Positions 20,464 to 29,952 of a stretch of 64,000 nucleotides of DNA are shown in pieces. The position numbers and the translations under genes are program-made. This DNA is from Bacteroides stercoris ATCC 43183 (GTDB lineage: Bacteria > Bacteroidota > Bacteroidia > Bacteroidales > Bacteroidaceae), in contig NZ_CP102262.1 in assembly GCF_025147325.1 (NCBI RefSeq), positions 3,410,001 through 3,474,000 of the forward strand. Reading direction: 5' to 3'. How positions within the stretch are numbered: the first letter of the stretch is position 1; every line of letters starts with the position of its first letter. The notes beneath the pieces were generated by a model, which worked only from the letters and a program-made list of their open reading frames with translations, made no database searches and had not been told where the DNA came from.

Positions 20464-21417
20464 ATGGATATTTCAGTTGTCGTTCCTTTATATAATGAAG
20501 AGGAGTCTCTTCCGGAATTGTTTGCATGGATTGAACGGGTAATGAAAGCCCATGACTTTTCTTATGAAGTTATTTTTGTTAACGACGGAAGTACCGACCG
20601 TTCCTGGCAAATAATAGAGCAATTACAAACAAAATCTGATAAAGTGCGCGGAATAAAGTTCCGTCGCAATTATGGCAAATCACCGGCTCTCTATTGCGGT
20701 TTTGAACAGGCCCAGGGCGATGTTGTGATTACAATGGACGCCGACCTGCAAGACAGTCCTGACGAAATACCGGAACTATACCGCATGATTACGGAAGATG
20801 GCTACGACCTGGTGTCCGGCTGGAAGCAAAAAAGATACGATCCGCTGTCAAAGACCATACCGACAAAACTGTTCAACGCTACGGCACGCAAGGTTTCCGG
20901 CATAAAGAACCTGCACGATTTCAATTGCGGCCTGAAAGCCTATCGCAAAGATGTTATAAAAAACATAGAAGTGTACGGCGAAATGCATCGCTATATCCCC
21001 TACCTGGCAAAGAATGCCGGTTTCAAGAAGATTGGCGAGAAAGTCGTACGCCATCAGGCACGGAAATTTGGCAAGACAAAATTCGGCGGGTGGAATCGTT
21101 TCTTCAACGGATACCTGGACTTGATATCCCTCTGGTTCCTTTCCACCTTCGGCATCAAGCCTATGCACTTCTTTGGCATATTGGGTTCGCTGATGTTCTT
21201 CGTCGGATTCGTTGCCGTCATTATTGTCGGCGCCAGCAAGCTGTATTACATGAATCAAGGGATGCCCTACCGCCTTGTGACAGATTCTCCCTATTTCTAC
21301 CTGTCACTGACATCCATGATTATCGGCACGCAGTTATTTGTGGCAGGTTTTCTCGGAGAGCTGATATCCCGCAATGCACCAGAACGCAATAAGTACCAAA
21401 TTGAGAAAATGATTTAA
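20464..21417 (+). CDS. Membrane-bound family 2 glycosyltransferase (polyprenyl-phosphate type)
   Basis: A 317-residue GT2 enzyme of the DPM1/GtrB kind, which charges a polyprenyl phosphate with a sugar. The GT-A domain contains VVPLYNEEESLPEL, VNDGSTDRSW and the metal-binding MDADLQDSPDEIP. The acceptor region NCGLKAYRKDV and a basic HQARKFGKTKFGG loop come before two C-terminal membrane spans (about 236-262 and 275-300). The sugar is not predictable. DUF4199 lies upstream and DUF6452 starts two bases after the stop. Confidence 0.9.
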   Translation: MDISVVVPLYNEEESLPELFAWIERVMKAHDFSYEVIFVNDGSTDRSWQIIEQLQTKSDKVRGIKFRRNYGKSPALYCGFEQAQGDVVITMDADLQDSPDEIPELYRMITEDGYDLVSGWKQKRYDPLSKTIPTKLFNATARKVSGIKNLHDFNCGLKAYRKDVIKNIEVYGEMHRYIPYLAKNAGFKKIGEKVVRHQARKFGKTKFGGWNRFFNGYLDLISLWFLSTFGIKPMHFFGILGSLMFFVGFVAVIIVGASKLYYMNQGMPYRLVTDSPYFYLSLTSMIIGTQLFVAGFLGELISRNAPERNKYQIEKMI

Positions 21418-21419
21418 CC

Positions 21420-21905
21420 ATGAAAACATTAGTCAGATTTATAATGTTCGGGGCTGTTCTTTTCCCTGTTTTCAGTATAGTAATATCCTGTTCGGAAGAA
21501 GCGGACTGTTCAATGACAACGCGAACCATGATGCAATGTTACCTATATACATTGGATCCTGACACCAAAGTGGTATCCAATGATACCTTAGACTCTTTAA
21601 CGGTTACTGCCTTTGGCACGGATTCCGTCATCATCAACAATCAAAAAAAAGTGCACGATCTCTCGTTGCCACTGAGATATACCGCCGACTCCACCGTACT
21701 CGTGTTTCATTACAGCAAGACATTGACAGATACGCTTGTTATTCACCAAACCAACACACCTTACTTCTTGTCAATGGATTGCGGTTATCAAATGAAACAA
21801 GCCATAACAGATGTCCGATACAGTCGCCACAGTCTTGATTCTATTCGCGTTGCAAATAAAGAAGCCGGAATTTATGGAGCAGAAAATCTTAAACTATTCT
21901 ATTAG
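21420..21905 (+). CDS. DUF6452 family lipoprotein
   Basis: A 161-residue exported protein. The signal segment MKTLVRFIMFGAVLFPVFSIVISC ends at a probable lipidated Cys. The mature part is beta-rich with a few conserved polar turns (DCSMTTRTMMQCYLYTLD, YFLSMDCGYQMKQ). It looks like the Bacteroidales DUF6452 family. The gene overlaps the next one by 32 bases, and the two families are usually neighbours, so a joint envelope function is plausible but unproven. Confidence 0.7.
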   Translation: MKTLVRFIMFGAVLFPVFSIVISCSEEADCSMTTRTMMQCYLYTLDPDTKVVSNDTLDSLTVTAFGTDSVIINNQKKVHDLSLPLRYTADSTVLVFHYSKTLTDTLVIHQTNTPYFLSMDCGYQMKQAITDVRYSRHSLDSIRVANKEAGIYGAENLKLFY

Positions 21906-22641
21906 TCTGGCGTTCTGTTTGCTGCTGTCTCTTCCATTACAGGCACAAAACAGTGACATTTCCGCCCCGCCGGCAAACACTCCGCCCAAAAAGGAGAAAA
22001 AAGAGGCCAAAGAGGAAGTGCACTATCCGCTGTACAATGGTATTTCTGTCAGTGTAGATTTATGGGGACCCGGAAGCAAACTGTTCGGGAGTGACTTTTT
22101 CAGCAGTGAGGTAGCCGTCGATGTCAATCTTAAAAATCGCTTTTTCCCGATTGTAGAATTAGGATATGGCAATACTGATACTTGGAGCGACAAAGGAATA
22201 CATTATAAAACCGGTGCTCCCTATTTCCGTATCGGTATGGACTATAATGCGCTTTATAACAAAAAGCACGGACATATGATACTCGTTGGCCTGCGCTATG
22301 CGGCAACGAGCTTTAAATATGATGTAGAAGCGTTAGGCATCAACGACCCTGAATACGGGGGAAGTTTGGGTAATCCGAATTTGATAGACGGCATTTGGGG
22401 AAACAGCCTGCCTTTTAATTATAAAGGAATGAAAGGCTCGATGCAATGGGCCGAATTTTGTGTCGGTATACGGGCGCATGTATGGAAAGACCTGTATATG
22501 GGTTGGGCGTTACGTTTCAAATTCCGTATGAGTTCTTCCGTTGCCGAGCATGGTGATCCATGGTACGTACCGGGCTACGGAAAGTACAATGGAAACACAA
22601 CTGGGGTTACCTATACAATAACTTATAAACTACCATTCTAA
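21874..22641 (+). CDS. DUF6048 family outer-membrane-like protein
   Basis: A protein of about 255 residues starting MEQKILNYSISLAFCLLLSLPLQAQ, a clear signal peptide; that is why this start is preferred over an in-frame ATG at 21811. A Pro/Lys/Glu-rich linker (about 30-48) precedes a beta-strand-rich region ending in aromatic strands (TGVTYTITYKLPF), as in small outer-membrane barrels. It matches the DUF6048 pattern of Bacteroidetes. Translationally coupled to the DUF6452 gene by overlap. Confidence 0.72.
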   Translation: MEQKILNYSISLAFCLLLSLPLQAQNSDISAPPANTPPKKEKKEAKEEVHYPLYNGISVSVDLWGPGSKLFGSDFFSSEVAVDVNLKNRFFPIVELGYGNTDTWSDKGIHYKTGAPYFRIGMDYNALYNKKHGHMILVGLRYAATSFKYDVEALGINDPEYGGSLGNPNLIDGIWGNSLPFNYKGMKGSMQWAEFCVGIRAHVWKDLYMGWALRFKFRMSSSVAEHGDPWYVPGYGKYNGNTTGVTYTITYKLPF

Positions 22642-22647
22642 GAGATA

Positions 22648-23226
22648 ATGACAGGATTAGAAATCTGGTTGCTTGCCATAGGACTTGCTATGGACTGTTT
22701 CGCTGTATCCATAGCCAGCGGCATTATATTAAAACGTGTTCAATTGCGCCCGATGCTGATAATGGCATTGGCTTTCGGCTTTTTTCAGGCACTCATGCCA
22801 TTGCTTGGCTGGATAGGCGCCAGTTTTTTCAGCCATCTCATTGAAAGTATAGACCATTGGATAGCTTTTGCCATTTTAGCTTTTCTGGGTGGACGTATGA
22901 TTATGGAATCTTTCAAGGATGAAGATTGCCGGCACGAGTTCGATCCTACCAAGCTGAAAGTAGTAGCGGCATTGGCGGTAGCCACCAGCATCGATGCCTT
23001 GGCGGTAGGTGTTTCGTTCGCTTTTCTGGGAGTTTGCAACTTTGCATCCATTCTGTCCCCTATCAGCATCATAGGATTTGTGTCGTTTGCCTTATCACTA
23101 GCAGGATTGATGTTCGGCATCCGGTGCGGATGCGGCATCGCCCGCAAGCTGCGTTCCGAACTGTGGGGCGGCATTATCCTCATCGTTATCGGAACGAAGA
23201 TATTGATAGAGCACTTGTTCTTTTAA
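22648..23226 (+). CDS. mntP: Manganese efflux pump MntP
   Basis: A 192-residue protein with six spans and the two MntP (DUF204) half-repeats: LAIGLAMDCFAVSIASG near the N-terminus and ALAVATSIDALAVGVSFAF in the middle, each with the conserved Asp needed for Mn2+ export. It lies six bases after the DUF6048 gene. No yybP-ykoY riboswitch is visible upstream, because the gene sits inside an operon. Confidence 0.93.
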   Translation: MTGLEIWLLAIGLAMDCFAVSIASGIILKRVQLRPMLIMALAFGFFQALMPLLGWIGASFFSHLIESIDHWIAFAILAFLGGRMIMESFKDEDCRHEFDPTKLKVVAALAVATSIDALAVGVSFAFLGVCNFASILSPISIIGFVSFALSLAGLMFGIRCGCGIARKLRSELWGGIILIVIGTKILIEHLFF

Positions 23227-23336
23227 ATGAAGAGTGAAAAACGAAGAAACGGCAGGCTGTCCGATAAAAGGCAGTCTGATAGAAGGATAAAAAAAGAAGA
23301 TCGCTTAATTTATTTATACAGCATCATACATTCATT

Positions 23337-24359
23337 ATGGAGAAGAAAGCACAACGTAATTTTTTATGGGTTGCCCTGCTTGCCCTCGGCACTATCGGAA
23401 TACTTGCACGCCACAACCGCGCTGTTCCTTATCAAACTGTCAGCGGACTGATATTCGGAACGGTCTATAACATAACCTATCAGTACGACAGCAATTTGAA
23501 AGCCGAGATAGAAGCTGAGCTTAAACGGTTTGACGGTTCTCTATCTCCGTTTAACGATACGGCAACGATTACGCGCATCAACCGGAACGAAGAAATCATT
23601 CCCGATACTTTCTTCACCAACGTATTCCGCCGCAGCATGGAAATCTCCCGGGAGACCCAAGGTGCTTTTGACATTACGGTAGCCCCGCTTGCCAACGCAT
23701 GGGGATTCGGATTTAAGAAAGGCGCATTTCCCGACTCTGCTATGATAGACAGCTTGCTGGACATCACAGGCTACCCGAAAGTATCGTTATCCGCCGACGG
23801 AAAAGTTATCAAACAGGATTCCCGCATCATGCTTTCGTGCAGCGCCGTAGCCAAAGGCTATGCAGTAGATGTCATTGCACAATTGCTGGAAAAGAAAGGC
23901 ATCGGCAATTTCATGGTAGATATAGGCGGAGAAGTGGTGGTGCGCGGAGAAAACCCGAAAAAAAGTTTATGGCGCATCGGAATCAACAAGCCGATAGACG
24001 ACTCGCTCGCCGTAAACCAAGAATTGCAGACCATACTGCAAGTTACCGATGTGGGCATAGCCACTTCGGGAAATTACCGAAACTATTACTACAAAGACGG
24101 CAAAAAATATGCCCATACTATAGACCCGCGCACAGGCTATCCGGTGCAGCACAGTATCCTGTCGGCCACAGTGATTGCCTGCGACTGCATGAGTGCAGAT
24201 GCCTATGCCACTGCTTTCATGGTCATGGGCCTGGAAGAAGCCGAACGCTTTGCCGATTCACACCCCGACCTCGACGCATGCTTCATATATGCGGACGAAA
24301 AAGGGGAACTCCGGATGTTCTACACGAAAGGAATGGATAAATATATGACGGTAAAATAG
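23337..24359 (+). CDS. apbE: FAD:protein FMN transferase
   Basis: A 340-residue ApbE protein with an N-terminal hydrophobic anchor or signal (about 8-25). It attaches FMN to Thr residues of exported or membrane flavoproteins such as Rnf/Nqr subunits. Motifs are NDTATITRINR, DITVAPLANAWGFG, SCSAVAKGYAVDVIAQLL, FMVDIGGEVVVRG, HTIDPRTGYPVQHS and MSADAYATAFMVMG, including the Mg-binding Asp/Thr set. The 110-base gap after mntP holds no convincing gene. Confidence 0.95.
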   Translation: MEKKAQRNFLWVALLALGTIGILARHNRAVPYQTVSGLIFGTVYNITYQYDSNLKAEIEAELKRFDGSLSPFNDTATITRINRNEEIIPDTFFTNVFRRSMEISRETQGAFDITVAPLANAWGFGFKKGAFPDSAMIDSLLDITGYPKVSLSADGKVIKQDSRIMLSCSAVAKGYAVDVIAQLLEKKGIGNFMVDIGGEVVVRGENPKKSLWRIGINKPIDDSLAVNQELQTILQVTDVGIATSGNYRNYYYKDGKKYAHTIDPRTGYPVQHSILSATVIACDCMSADAYATAFMVMGLEEAERFADSHPDLDACFIYADEKGELRMFYTKGMDKYMTVK

Positions 24360-24406
24360 CGATTCGTCCCGGTTTTCATCCTCCGCGAAGTTTTATTTTG
24401 AAAAAC

Positions 24407-24471
24407 ATCTGTCACGCTATCACAAAAATAAGATAATAAGCTATCATACAATAGACTATAGCGTGACAGAT
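24407..24471. repeat. 14-bp inverted repeat in the apbE-DUF486 spacer
   Basis: ATCTGTCACGCTAT (24407-24420) is matched exactly by its reverse complement at 24458-24471, with 37 AT-rich bases between. GACAGATAA is then repeated just after. The 356-base spacer 24360-24715 holds no gene that I can support. The structure resembles a small decayed mobile or recombination site; it lacks a T run and is a poor terminator. Confidence 0.6.
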
Positions 24472-24715
24472 AAGTATGACAGATAAAAATCCTTACAAGT
24501 AGCAGTCACACGTTGTGTCGTCCTGTATCGTCCAGATTTCGGCTGAGCAGTTCAACAGCTCCGAAATGAGAGAAAGTACACCTACTTGTTTATTCAACAG
24601 CCAAACAATAGCCAACGCATTAGTTATCAGCATAAAACTTTTAGTTCAGGCGGCAAAAACAAAAAGTTTCCCCTGATAAAGCTACCGGTTCCAACCGTTA
24701 GACATCACATTCATC

Positions 24716-25084
24716 CTATTTATAAAAGACAAAATATACCGCCAGTACCAGACAAACGAAAGCTGCAAAATGATTCCAATGCAGAGATTCTCCTTTAAAC
24801 AGTACGGTAGTGAATATTGTAAAGATGATAAGCGTCACTACTTCCTGGATAACCTTAAGCTGCATCAACGAAAAAGGACCGCCATTGCCTATGAACCCGA
24901 TGCGATTGGCAGGAATCTGAAATGAATACTCCGCCAACGCTATCATCCACGAGAACAAAATAACGGCATAGAGAGGCCAGTTGGAGATAACTTTCATCTC
25001 CTGCAACTTCAAATGCCCGTACCAGGCAAACGTCATGAAGACATTGGATACAATTAAAAGTAAAATGGTGTAAAAAGCTTTCAT
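24716..25084 (-). CDS. DUF486 family small membrane protein
   Basis: A 122-residue protein with four hydrophobic spans (MKAFYTILLLIVSNVFMTFAWYGHL, VILFSWMIALAEYSFQIPANRIG, a short third, and a C-terminal FVCLVLAVYFVFYK). It fits the DUF486 family, related to small drug/metabolite transporters. Function unknown. The start at 25084 is preferred because a longer in-frame extension would overlap the upstream gene. 28 bases after ttcA on the same strand. Confidence 0.85.
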   Translation of the reverse strand: MKAFYTILLLIVSNVFMTFAWYGHLKLQEMKVISNWPLYAVILFSWMIALAEYSFQIPANRIGFIGNGGPFSLMQLKVIQEVVTLIIFTIFTTVLFKGESLHWNHFAAFVCLVLAVYFVFYK

Positions 25085-25112
25085 ATAATGATTAGTGATT
25101 AGAAATTGCTTG

Positions 25113-25874
25113 TCAACGGCTTGTCCCGCCTTCATTCTTCCGGGGCAGCAACTCTTCCTGCACATTGCTCATGCTCCCCCACAAACTGTACCGGGCTTCG
25201 GGATTCATCTCTTCCAGACGATGCAGGATACCTTTCATCACGCTCCGGCTCGACTGCGACTCGTAAGGACAATTCTTCACCTGCTTCCGATAGTTTCTTA
25301 TCGCCGCCAATTCCGCCAAATCTGATTCGTGCACAAGACACATCGGGCGGATAATCGTCATGTCGAACTTCTTCATTACCAGCCGCGGCGGCATCGAACC
25401 GAACGCCCCCTGATACGTAATATTCATCAGCAACGTTTCCAGAATATCATCCATGTGATGCCCCAAGGCTATTTTGTTACACCCCTGTTCCTTTGCCACA
25501 GTGAACAAAGCCTTGCGCCGGTTCCACGAACACAGGAAACAAGGAGACTTGCGGGTATCCGTACTCGCATCGAACTCCGTTTCGTACAGCACGAAAGGCA
25601 CTCCCTGCGACTCCGCATAGCTTCTGAGGTAATCCGTATCGCTCTGATAAGAGATATTTCTCATTACCACATGGGCAGCAACCACCGAAAACCGTGGCTT
25701 CAGAATCCGGGAACGACGCGCCAACAGTTCCACCAACGCCAAAGAGTCCTTGCCGCCGGAAAGCCCGATAAGGATTTTATCGCCCTCTTCTATCAGTCCG
25801 TACTCCACCACTCCTTTGGCAAAGCGTTTCTCTATACGCCGTAATGTCTTCTCTTCCTCTGTAAATAGTGCCAT
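25113..25874 (-). CDS. ttcA: TtcA-family tRNA thiolation protein
   Basis: A 253-residue PP-loop ATPase with SGGKDSLALVELL (ATP pyrophosphatase motif) near residue 35 and CFLCSWNRRKALF near 117-129 (the CxxC pair that holds an Fe-S cluster in TtcA). GHHMDDILETLLMN and a C-terminal Cys (VKNCPYES) complete the family set. TtcA makes 2-thiocytidine at position 32 of some tRNAs. Distant relatives thiolate other bases, so the exact nucleotide is inferred. Confidence 0.88.
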   Translation of the reverse strand: MALFTEEEKTLRRIEKRFAKGVVEYGLIEEGDKILIGLSGGKDSLALVELLARRSRILKPRFSVVAAHVVMRNISYQSDTDYLRSYAESQGVPFVLYETEFDASTDTRKSPCFLCSWNRRKALFTVAKEQGCNKIALGHHMDDILETLLMNITYQGAFGSMPPRLVMKKFDMTIIRPMCLVHESDLAELAAIRNYRKQVKNCPYESQSSRSVMKGILHRLEEMNPEARYSLWGSMSNVQEELLPRKNEGGTSR

Positions 25875-25978
25875 AAAAATCAGTTGAAAATTGGCTGCAA
25901 AAGTAACTGAAAAGAATCATTTAAAGAAGAATTAACATAATAGAATTACGGAAAAGAGCTTTATTCCGGATTAATTCG

Positions 25979-25986
25979 TATTTTTG
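25979..25986 (+). promoter_or_regulatory. -7 box of the TPR gene
   Basis: TATTTTTG fits TAnnTTTG, 25 bases before the start codon. Confidence 0.55.
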
Positions 25987-26011
25987 AACTCATTAAAAAA
26001 GATTTTTTAGT

Positions 26012-27442
26012 ATGAAGAATAAATATATATTGCTTTTCTTGTTTGGTTTCTTTGGAATACATGCTTCAGCACAAACCCTTGCCCAAGCAAAAATACTCTA
26101 TGAAAAAGGACAATACGAACAGGCAAAGCCCGTTTTTAAGAAATTTGTAAAATCACAACCTAATAACGGGAATTATAATTTGTGGTATGGCGTATGTTGT
26201 CTGAATACGGGAGAAGCGGAAGAAGCTATAAAGTATCTGGAAACAGCCGTAAAACGCCGGGTCACCAGCGGACAACTTTATTTGGCACAGGCTTATAATG
26301 CCATTTACCGATTTGAAGATGCCGTCGGCACTTACGAAGACTATATTGCAGAACTGACAAAAAGAAGACGTTCGACCGCTGAAGCCGAAAAACTTCTGGA
26401 AAAGAGCAAAGCCAACCTCCGTCTGCTGAAAGGCGTAGAAGAAGTGTGCTTCATCGACAGTTTTGTCGTAGCCAAGAAAGATTTTCTCGAAGCGTACAAA
26501 ATCAGTCCTGAATCCGGGAAATTGTTCATGTACGATACCTACTTTGAAAATTCCAATAGCAAAGGTGGCACTGTATATGAAACGGAGTTAGGGAATAAAA
26601 TCTATTATAGCGAGTTACAGAAAGACAGTACGCTCAACATCTTATCGCGCAATAAAATGATGGACGAATGGGGCAAAGGCAATATGCTCCCCGGCAGTAT
26701 CAACGAGTCCATGAATGCCAGTTATCCATACGTATTGGCTGATGGCATCACTATCTATTATGCAGCAGACGGTCCTGCATCAATGGGTGGGTACGATATT
26801 TTTGTAACACGCTACAATACAAACACAGACACTTATCTGACCCCGGAAAATGTAGGCATGCCTTTCAATTCGCCTTATAATGATTATATGTACGTTATAG
26901 ACGAATTCAACAACCTCGGCTGGTTTGCATCAGATCGTTATCAGCCGGAAGGCAAAGTATGTGTATATGTATTCATTCCTGCCTCATCCAAACAAGTATA
27001 CAACTATGAAAGCATGGATAAAAACAAACTGATAAAGCTTGCCCAACTCCATTCCATCAGAGATACCTGGACGAATGAAAGCCTGGTAGCCGATGCAAGG
27101 AAACGCCTGCAGGAAACGATGCAGGAAAAAACGGAAATAAAGAAACGGCACGAATTTGAGTTTGTAATTGATGACAGGAATATCTATCATTATGCTGCCG
27201 ATTTCCGCTCTCCGCAAGCAAAAGCGCAATTCAGGAACTATCTCCAACTGAAAGAAAGCTATAACCAGCAACAAAATAAACTGGAAAATATACGCATCCA
27301 ATATTCGCGTGCCAACCAGAACGAAAGAAACAAAATGGCTCCGGCTATACTCGATTTGGAAAAACGAGTGCTACAGTTGGCAAACGAAGTAGACCGTACT
27401 GCTATCCAAGTGCGGAAATTAGAAAAGCAAACCATTAAATAG
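26012..27442 (+). CDS. Exported TPR and PD40 beta-propeller-like protein
   Basis: A 476-residue exported protein with a signal peptide ending HASAQ (about residue 20). TPR-like helices at about 22-140 include AKILYEKGQYEQAKPVFKKF and YLAQAYNAIYRFEDAVGTYEDYI. Segments that resemble PD40/WD40-like propeller strands lie at about 230-320 (YPYVLADGITIYYAADGPASMGGYDIFVTRY). A Gln/Lys-rich coiled coil lies near 370-476. Such proteins sit in the Bacteroidetes periplasm and can be linked to OmpA-type or secretion complexes. The precise role is unknown. It is followed by nfeD after seven bases. Confidence 0.8.
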   Translation: MKNKYILLFLFGFFGIHASAQTLAQAKILYEKGQYEQAKPVFKKFVKSQPNNGNYNLWYGVCCLNTGEAEEAIKYLETAVKRRVTSGQLYLAQAYNAIYRFEDAVGTYEDYIAELTKRRRSTAEAEKLLEKSKANLRLLKGVEEVCFIDSFVVAKKDFLEAYKISPESGKLFMYDTYFENSNSKGGTVYETELGNKIYYSELQKDSTLNILSRNKMMDEWGKGNMLPGSINESMNASYPYVLADGITIYYAADGPASMGGYDIFVTRYNTNTDTYLTPENVGMPFNSPYNDYMYVIDEFNNLGWFASDRYQPEGKVCVYVFIPASSKQVYNYESMDKNKLIKLAQLHSIRDTWTNESLVADARKRLQETMQEKTEIKKRHEFEFVIDDRNIYHYAADFRSPQAKAQFRNYLQLKESYNQQQNKLENIRIQYSRANQNERNKMAPAILDLEKRVLQLANEVDRTAIQVRKLEKQTIK

Positions 27443-27449
27443 AACAGTT

Positions 27450-27920
27450 ATGGACATATTCATCATCGCAATTTTAATCGTTGCAGCAGTTATACTGTTC
27501 CTCGTAGAGCTATTCATCATACCAGGCATCAGCATTGCCGGACTTTTGGCAGGCGGTTGCATCATTTATGCCAACTACTACGCTTTTGCCAATTTAGGAG
27601 CAACAGCCGGATTCATCACACTTGCCATATCCATCATCACCTGCGTTGGTTCATTAGTGTGGTTCATGCGTTCCAAAACCCTGGATAAGATAGCTTTGAA
27701 GAAAAACATCACTTCAAAAGTAGACCGTAGTGCCGAAGAGAAAGTAAAAATTGGCGATACCGGCATTACCACTACCCGTCTTGCCCTCATTGGGTATGCC
27801 GAAATAAATGGTGATATTGTAGAAGTAAAATCCACAGACGGTTTTCTGAATGAGAAAACTCCCATTATAGTAAACCGCATTACAGACGGAGTGATACTTG
27901 TGGAGAAAAACAAACCGTAA
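27450..27920 (+). CDS. NfeD-like membrane protein
   Basis: A 156-residue short-form NfeD. Three hydrophobic segments (about 2-25, 28-45 and 50-72) precede a C-terminal OB-fold (GDTGITTTRLALIGYAEINGDIVEVKS, PIIVNRITDGVILVE). Such proteins pair with flotillins; floA follows after 41 bases on the same strand. Confidence 0.87.
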   Translation: MDIFIIAILIVAAVILFLVELFIIPGISIAGLLAGGCIIYANYYAFANLGATAGFITLAISIITCVGSLVWFMRSKTLDKIALKKNITSKVDRSAEEKVKIGDTGITTTRLALIGYAEINGDIVEVKSTDGFLNEKTPIIVNRITDGVILVEKNKP

Positions 27921-27961
27921 ATTGCAAATCATTAAATAAGTAATCATTAATAACTAAAATC

Positions 27962-28963
27962 ATGGATCCAAGCACAATGTATCTCACTGCCTTCACTATC
28001 ATAGGCGGTATCATTTTCCTGGTACTATTTTTCCACTATGTACCGTTTTTCCTATGGCTGTCTGCCAAAGTCTCAGGAGTCAACATATCACTGGTTCAAC
28101 TGTTTCTGATGCGTATTCGTAACGTGCCGCCCTATATTATTGTGCCTGGCCTGATTGAAGCACATAAAGCCGGCTTGAGCAACATCACCCGCGATGAACT
28201 GGAGGCACACTATCTGGCGGGCGGACACGTTGAGAAAGTAGTGCATGCTTTGGTATCCGCTTCGAAAGCCAACATTGAATTGCCTTTTCAAATGGCCACT
28301 GCCATTGACCTTGCCGGACGTGATGTGTTTGAGGCAGTCCAAATGTCAGTAAACCCAAAGGTGATTGATACCCCGCCCGTCACAGCCGTGGCAAAAGACG
28401 GTATCCAGTTGATTGCCAAAGCCCGTGTAACCGTACGTGCCAATATCCGCCAGTTGGTAGGTGGTGCCGGAGAAGATACAATCCTTGCCCGTGTAGGCGA
28501 AGGTATCGTATCGTCTATCGGTTCTTCCGAAAACCATAAATCGGTTTTGGAAAATCCCGACTCCATTTCCAAATTAGTGCTTCGCAAAGGATTGGATGCC
28601 GGTACGGCTTTTGAGATCCTGTCTATTGATATTGCCGACATCGACATAGGCAAGAACATCGGTGCAGCTTTACAGATAGACCAAGCAAATGCGGACAAAA
28701 ATATCGCTCAAGCAAAAGCCGAAGAGCGCCGTGCCATGGCCGTTGCCAGCGAGCAGGAAATGAAAGCCAAAGCACAGGAAGCACGCGCTAAAGTTATCGA
28801 AGCCGAAGCTGAAGTGCCTAAGGCTATGGCAGAAGCTTTCCGCAGCGGCAATCTGGGCATAATGGATTATTACCGGATGAAAAACATCGAGGCCGACACT
28901 TCGATGCGCGAGAACATTGCCAAACCGGTAACCGGTACATCCAACCAGCCATTGAGCAAATAA
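27962..28963 (+). CDS. floA: Flotillin-like protein FloA
   Basis: A 333-residue bacterial flotillin (UPF0365). An N-terminal membrane hairpin (about 8-30) is followed by an SPFH/PHB domain ([45 protein letters not shown]). An Ala/Glu/Lys-rich helical segment with [20 protein letters not shown] follows. It organises membrane microdomains. Paired with nfeD as is usual. Confidence 0.94.
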   Translation: MDPSTMYLTAFTIIGGIIFLVLFFHYVPFFLWLSAKVSGVNISLVQLFLMRIRNVPPYIIVPGLIEAHKAGLSNITRDELEAHYLAGGHVEKVVHALVSASKANIELPFQMATAIDLAGRDVFEAVQMSVNPKVIDTPPVTAVAKDGIQLIAKARVTVRANIRQLVGGAGEDTILARVGEGIVSSIGSSENHKSVLENPDSISKLVLRKGLDAGTAFEILSIDIADIDIGKNIGAALQIDQANADKNIAQAKAEERRAMAVASEQEMKAKAQEARAKVIEAEAEVPKAMAEAFRSGNLGIMDYYRMKNIEADTSMRENIAKPVTGTSNQPLSK

Positions 28964-29008
28964 ACCGGTAAAGTTACCTATATAAACGAACTTATAATAC
29001 CTCGTAAC

Positions 29009-29887
29009 ATGAAAAAGTATTTTGCATCTTCCGAACTTATTATCAACGAAGACGGTTCCGTGTTCCATTTACACGTAAAGCCTGAATGGCTGGCAGATAA
29101 AGTAATCCTCGTAGGTGACCCCGGCCGGGTAGCATTGGTTGCTTCACATTTCGAGAATAAAGAATGTGAAGTGGAGAGCCGCGAATTCAAGACAATTACA
29201 GGTACTTATAAAGGTAAACGAATCACCGTTGTTTCCACTGGTATCGGTTGCGATAACATTGATATTGTTATGAACGAATTGGACGCACTCGCTAACATCG
29301 ACTTCCAGACGAGAGAGGAAAAGCCCCAACTGCGTCAATTGGAACTGGTCCGTATCGGTACGTGTGGCGGTTTGCAACCTTACACGCCCGTAGGAACTTT
29401 TATATGTTCTGCCAAATCCATTGGTTTCGACGGCCTGCTGAACTTCTATGCCGGACGTAATGCAGTTTGCGACCTGCCCTTTGAACGCGCTTTCCTCAAC
29501 CACATGGGATGGTCGGGAAACATGTGTGCTCCCGCCCCTTACGTAATTGATGCCAATGCCGAATTGATAGACCGTATAGCGGGAGATGATATGGTACGAG
29601 GCGTCACCATCGCTGCCGGCGGTTTCTTCGGTCCGCAAGGACGTGAACTGCGTGTTCCCCTGGAAGACCCGCATCAGAACGAAAAAATCGAGCAATTCGA
29701 ATACAACGGTTATAAGATTACCAATTTCGAAATGGAAAGTTCCGCACTGGCCGGCCTCAGTCGTTTGATGGGGCATAAAGCCATGACTGTCTGCATGGTA
29801 ATTGCCAACCGATTAATTAAAGAAGCCAACACCGGATATAAAAATACAATTGACCATCTTATTCTTAAAGTACTCGAACGTATTTAA
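29009..29887 (+). CDS. Nucleoside phosphorylase (uridine phosphorylase-like)
   Basis: A 292-residue PNP/UDP family enzyme that splits nucleosides with phosphate. Family blocks are ILVGDPGRVALVA, ITVVSTGIGCDNIDIVMNEL, RIGTCGGLQPYTPVGTFI and YKITNFEMESSALAGLSRLMGHKAMTV (ribose-binding Met-Glu and base-binding region). The exact base is not certain; the overall look is that of uridine phosphorylase. Confidence 0.9.
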   Translation: MKKYFASSELIINEDGSVFHLHVKPEWLADKVILVGDPGRVALVASHFENKECEVESREFKTITGTYKGKRITVVSTGIGCDNIDIVMNELDALANIDFQTREEKPQLRQLELVRIGTCGGLQPYTPVGTFICSAKSIGFDGLLNFYAGRNAVCDLPFERAFLNHMGWSGNMCAPAPYVIDANAELIDRIAGDDMVRGVTIAAGGFFGPQGRELRVPLEDPHQNEKIEQFEYNGYKITNFEMESSALAGLSRLMGHKAMTVCMVIANRLIKEANTGYKNTIDHLILKVLERI

Positions 29888-29921
29888 ATATCTTATCGGA
29901 TATAAAATCAGGAGAAAGCAC

Positions 29922-29929
29922 TATCTTTG
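29922..29929 (+). promoter_or_regulatory. -7 box of mnmE
   Basis: TATCTTTG, 23 bases before the mnmE start. Confidence 0.6.
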
Positions 29930-29952
29930 CGTCATAAAACAAGCTGTAAATA

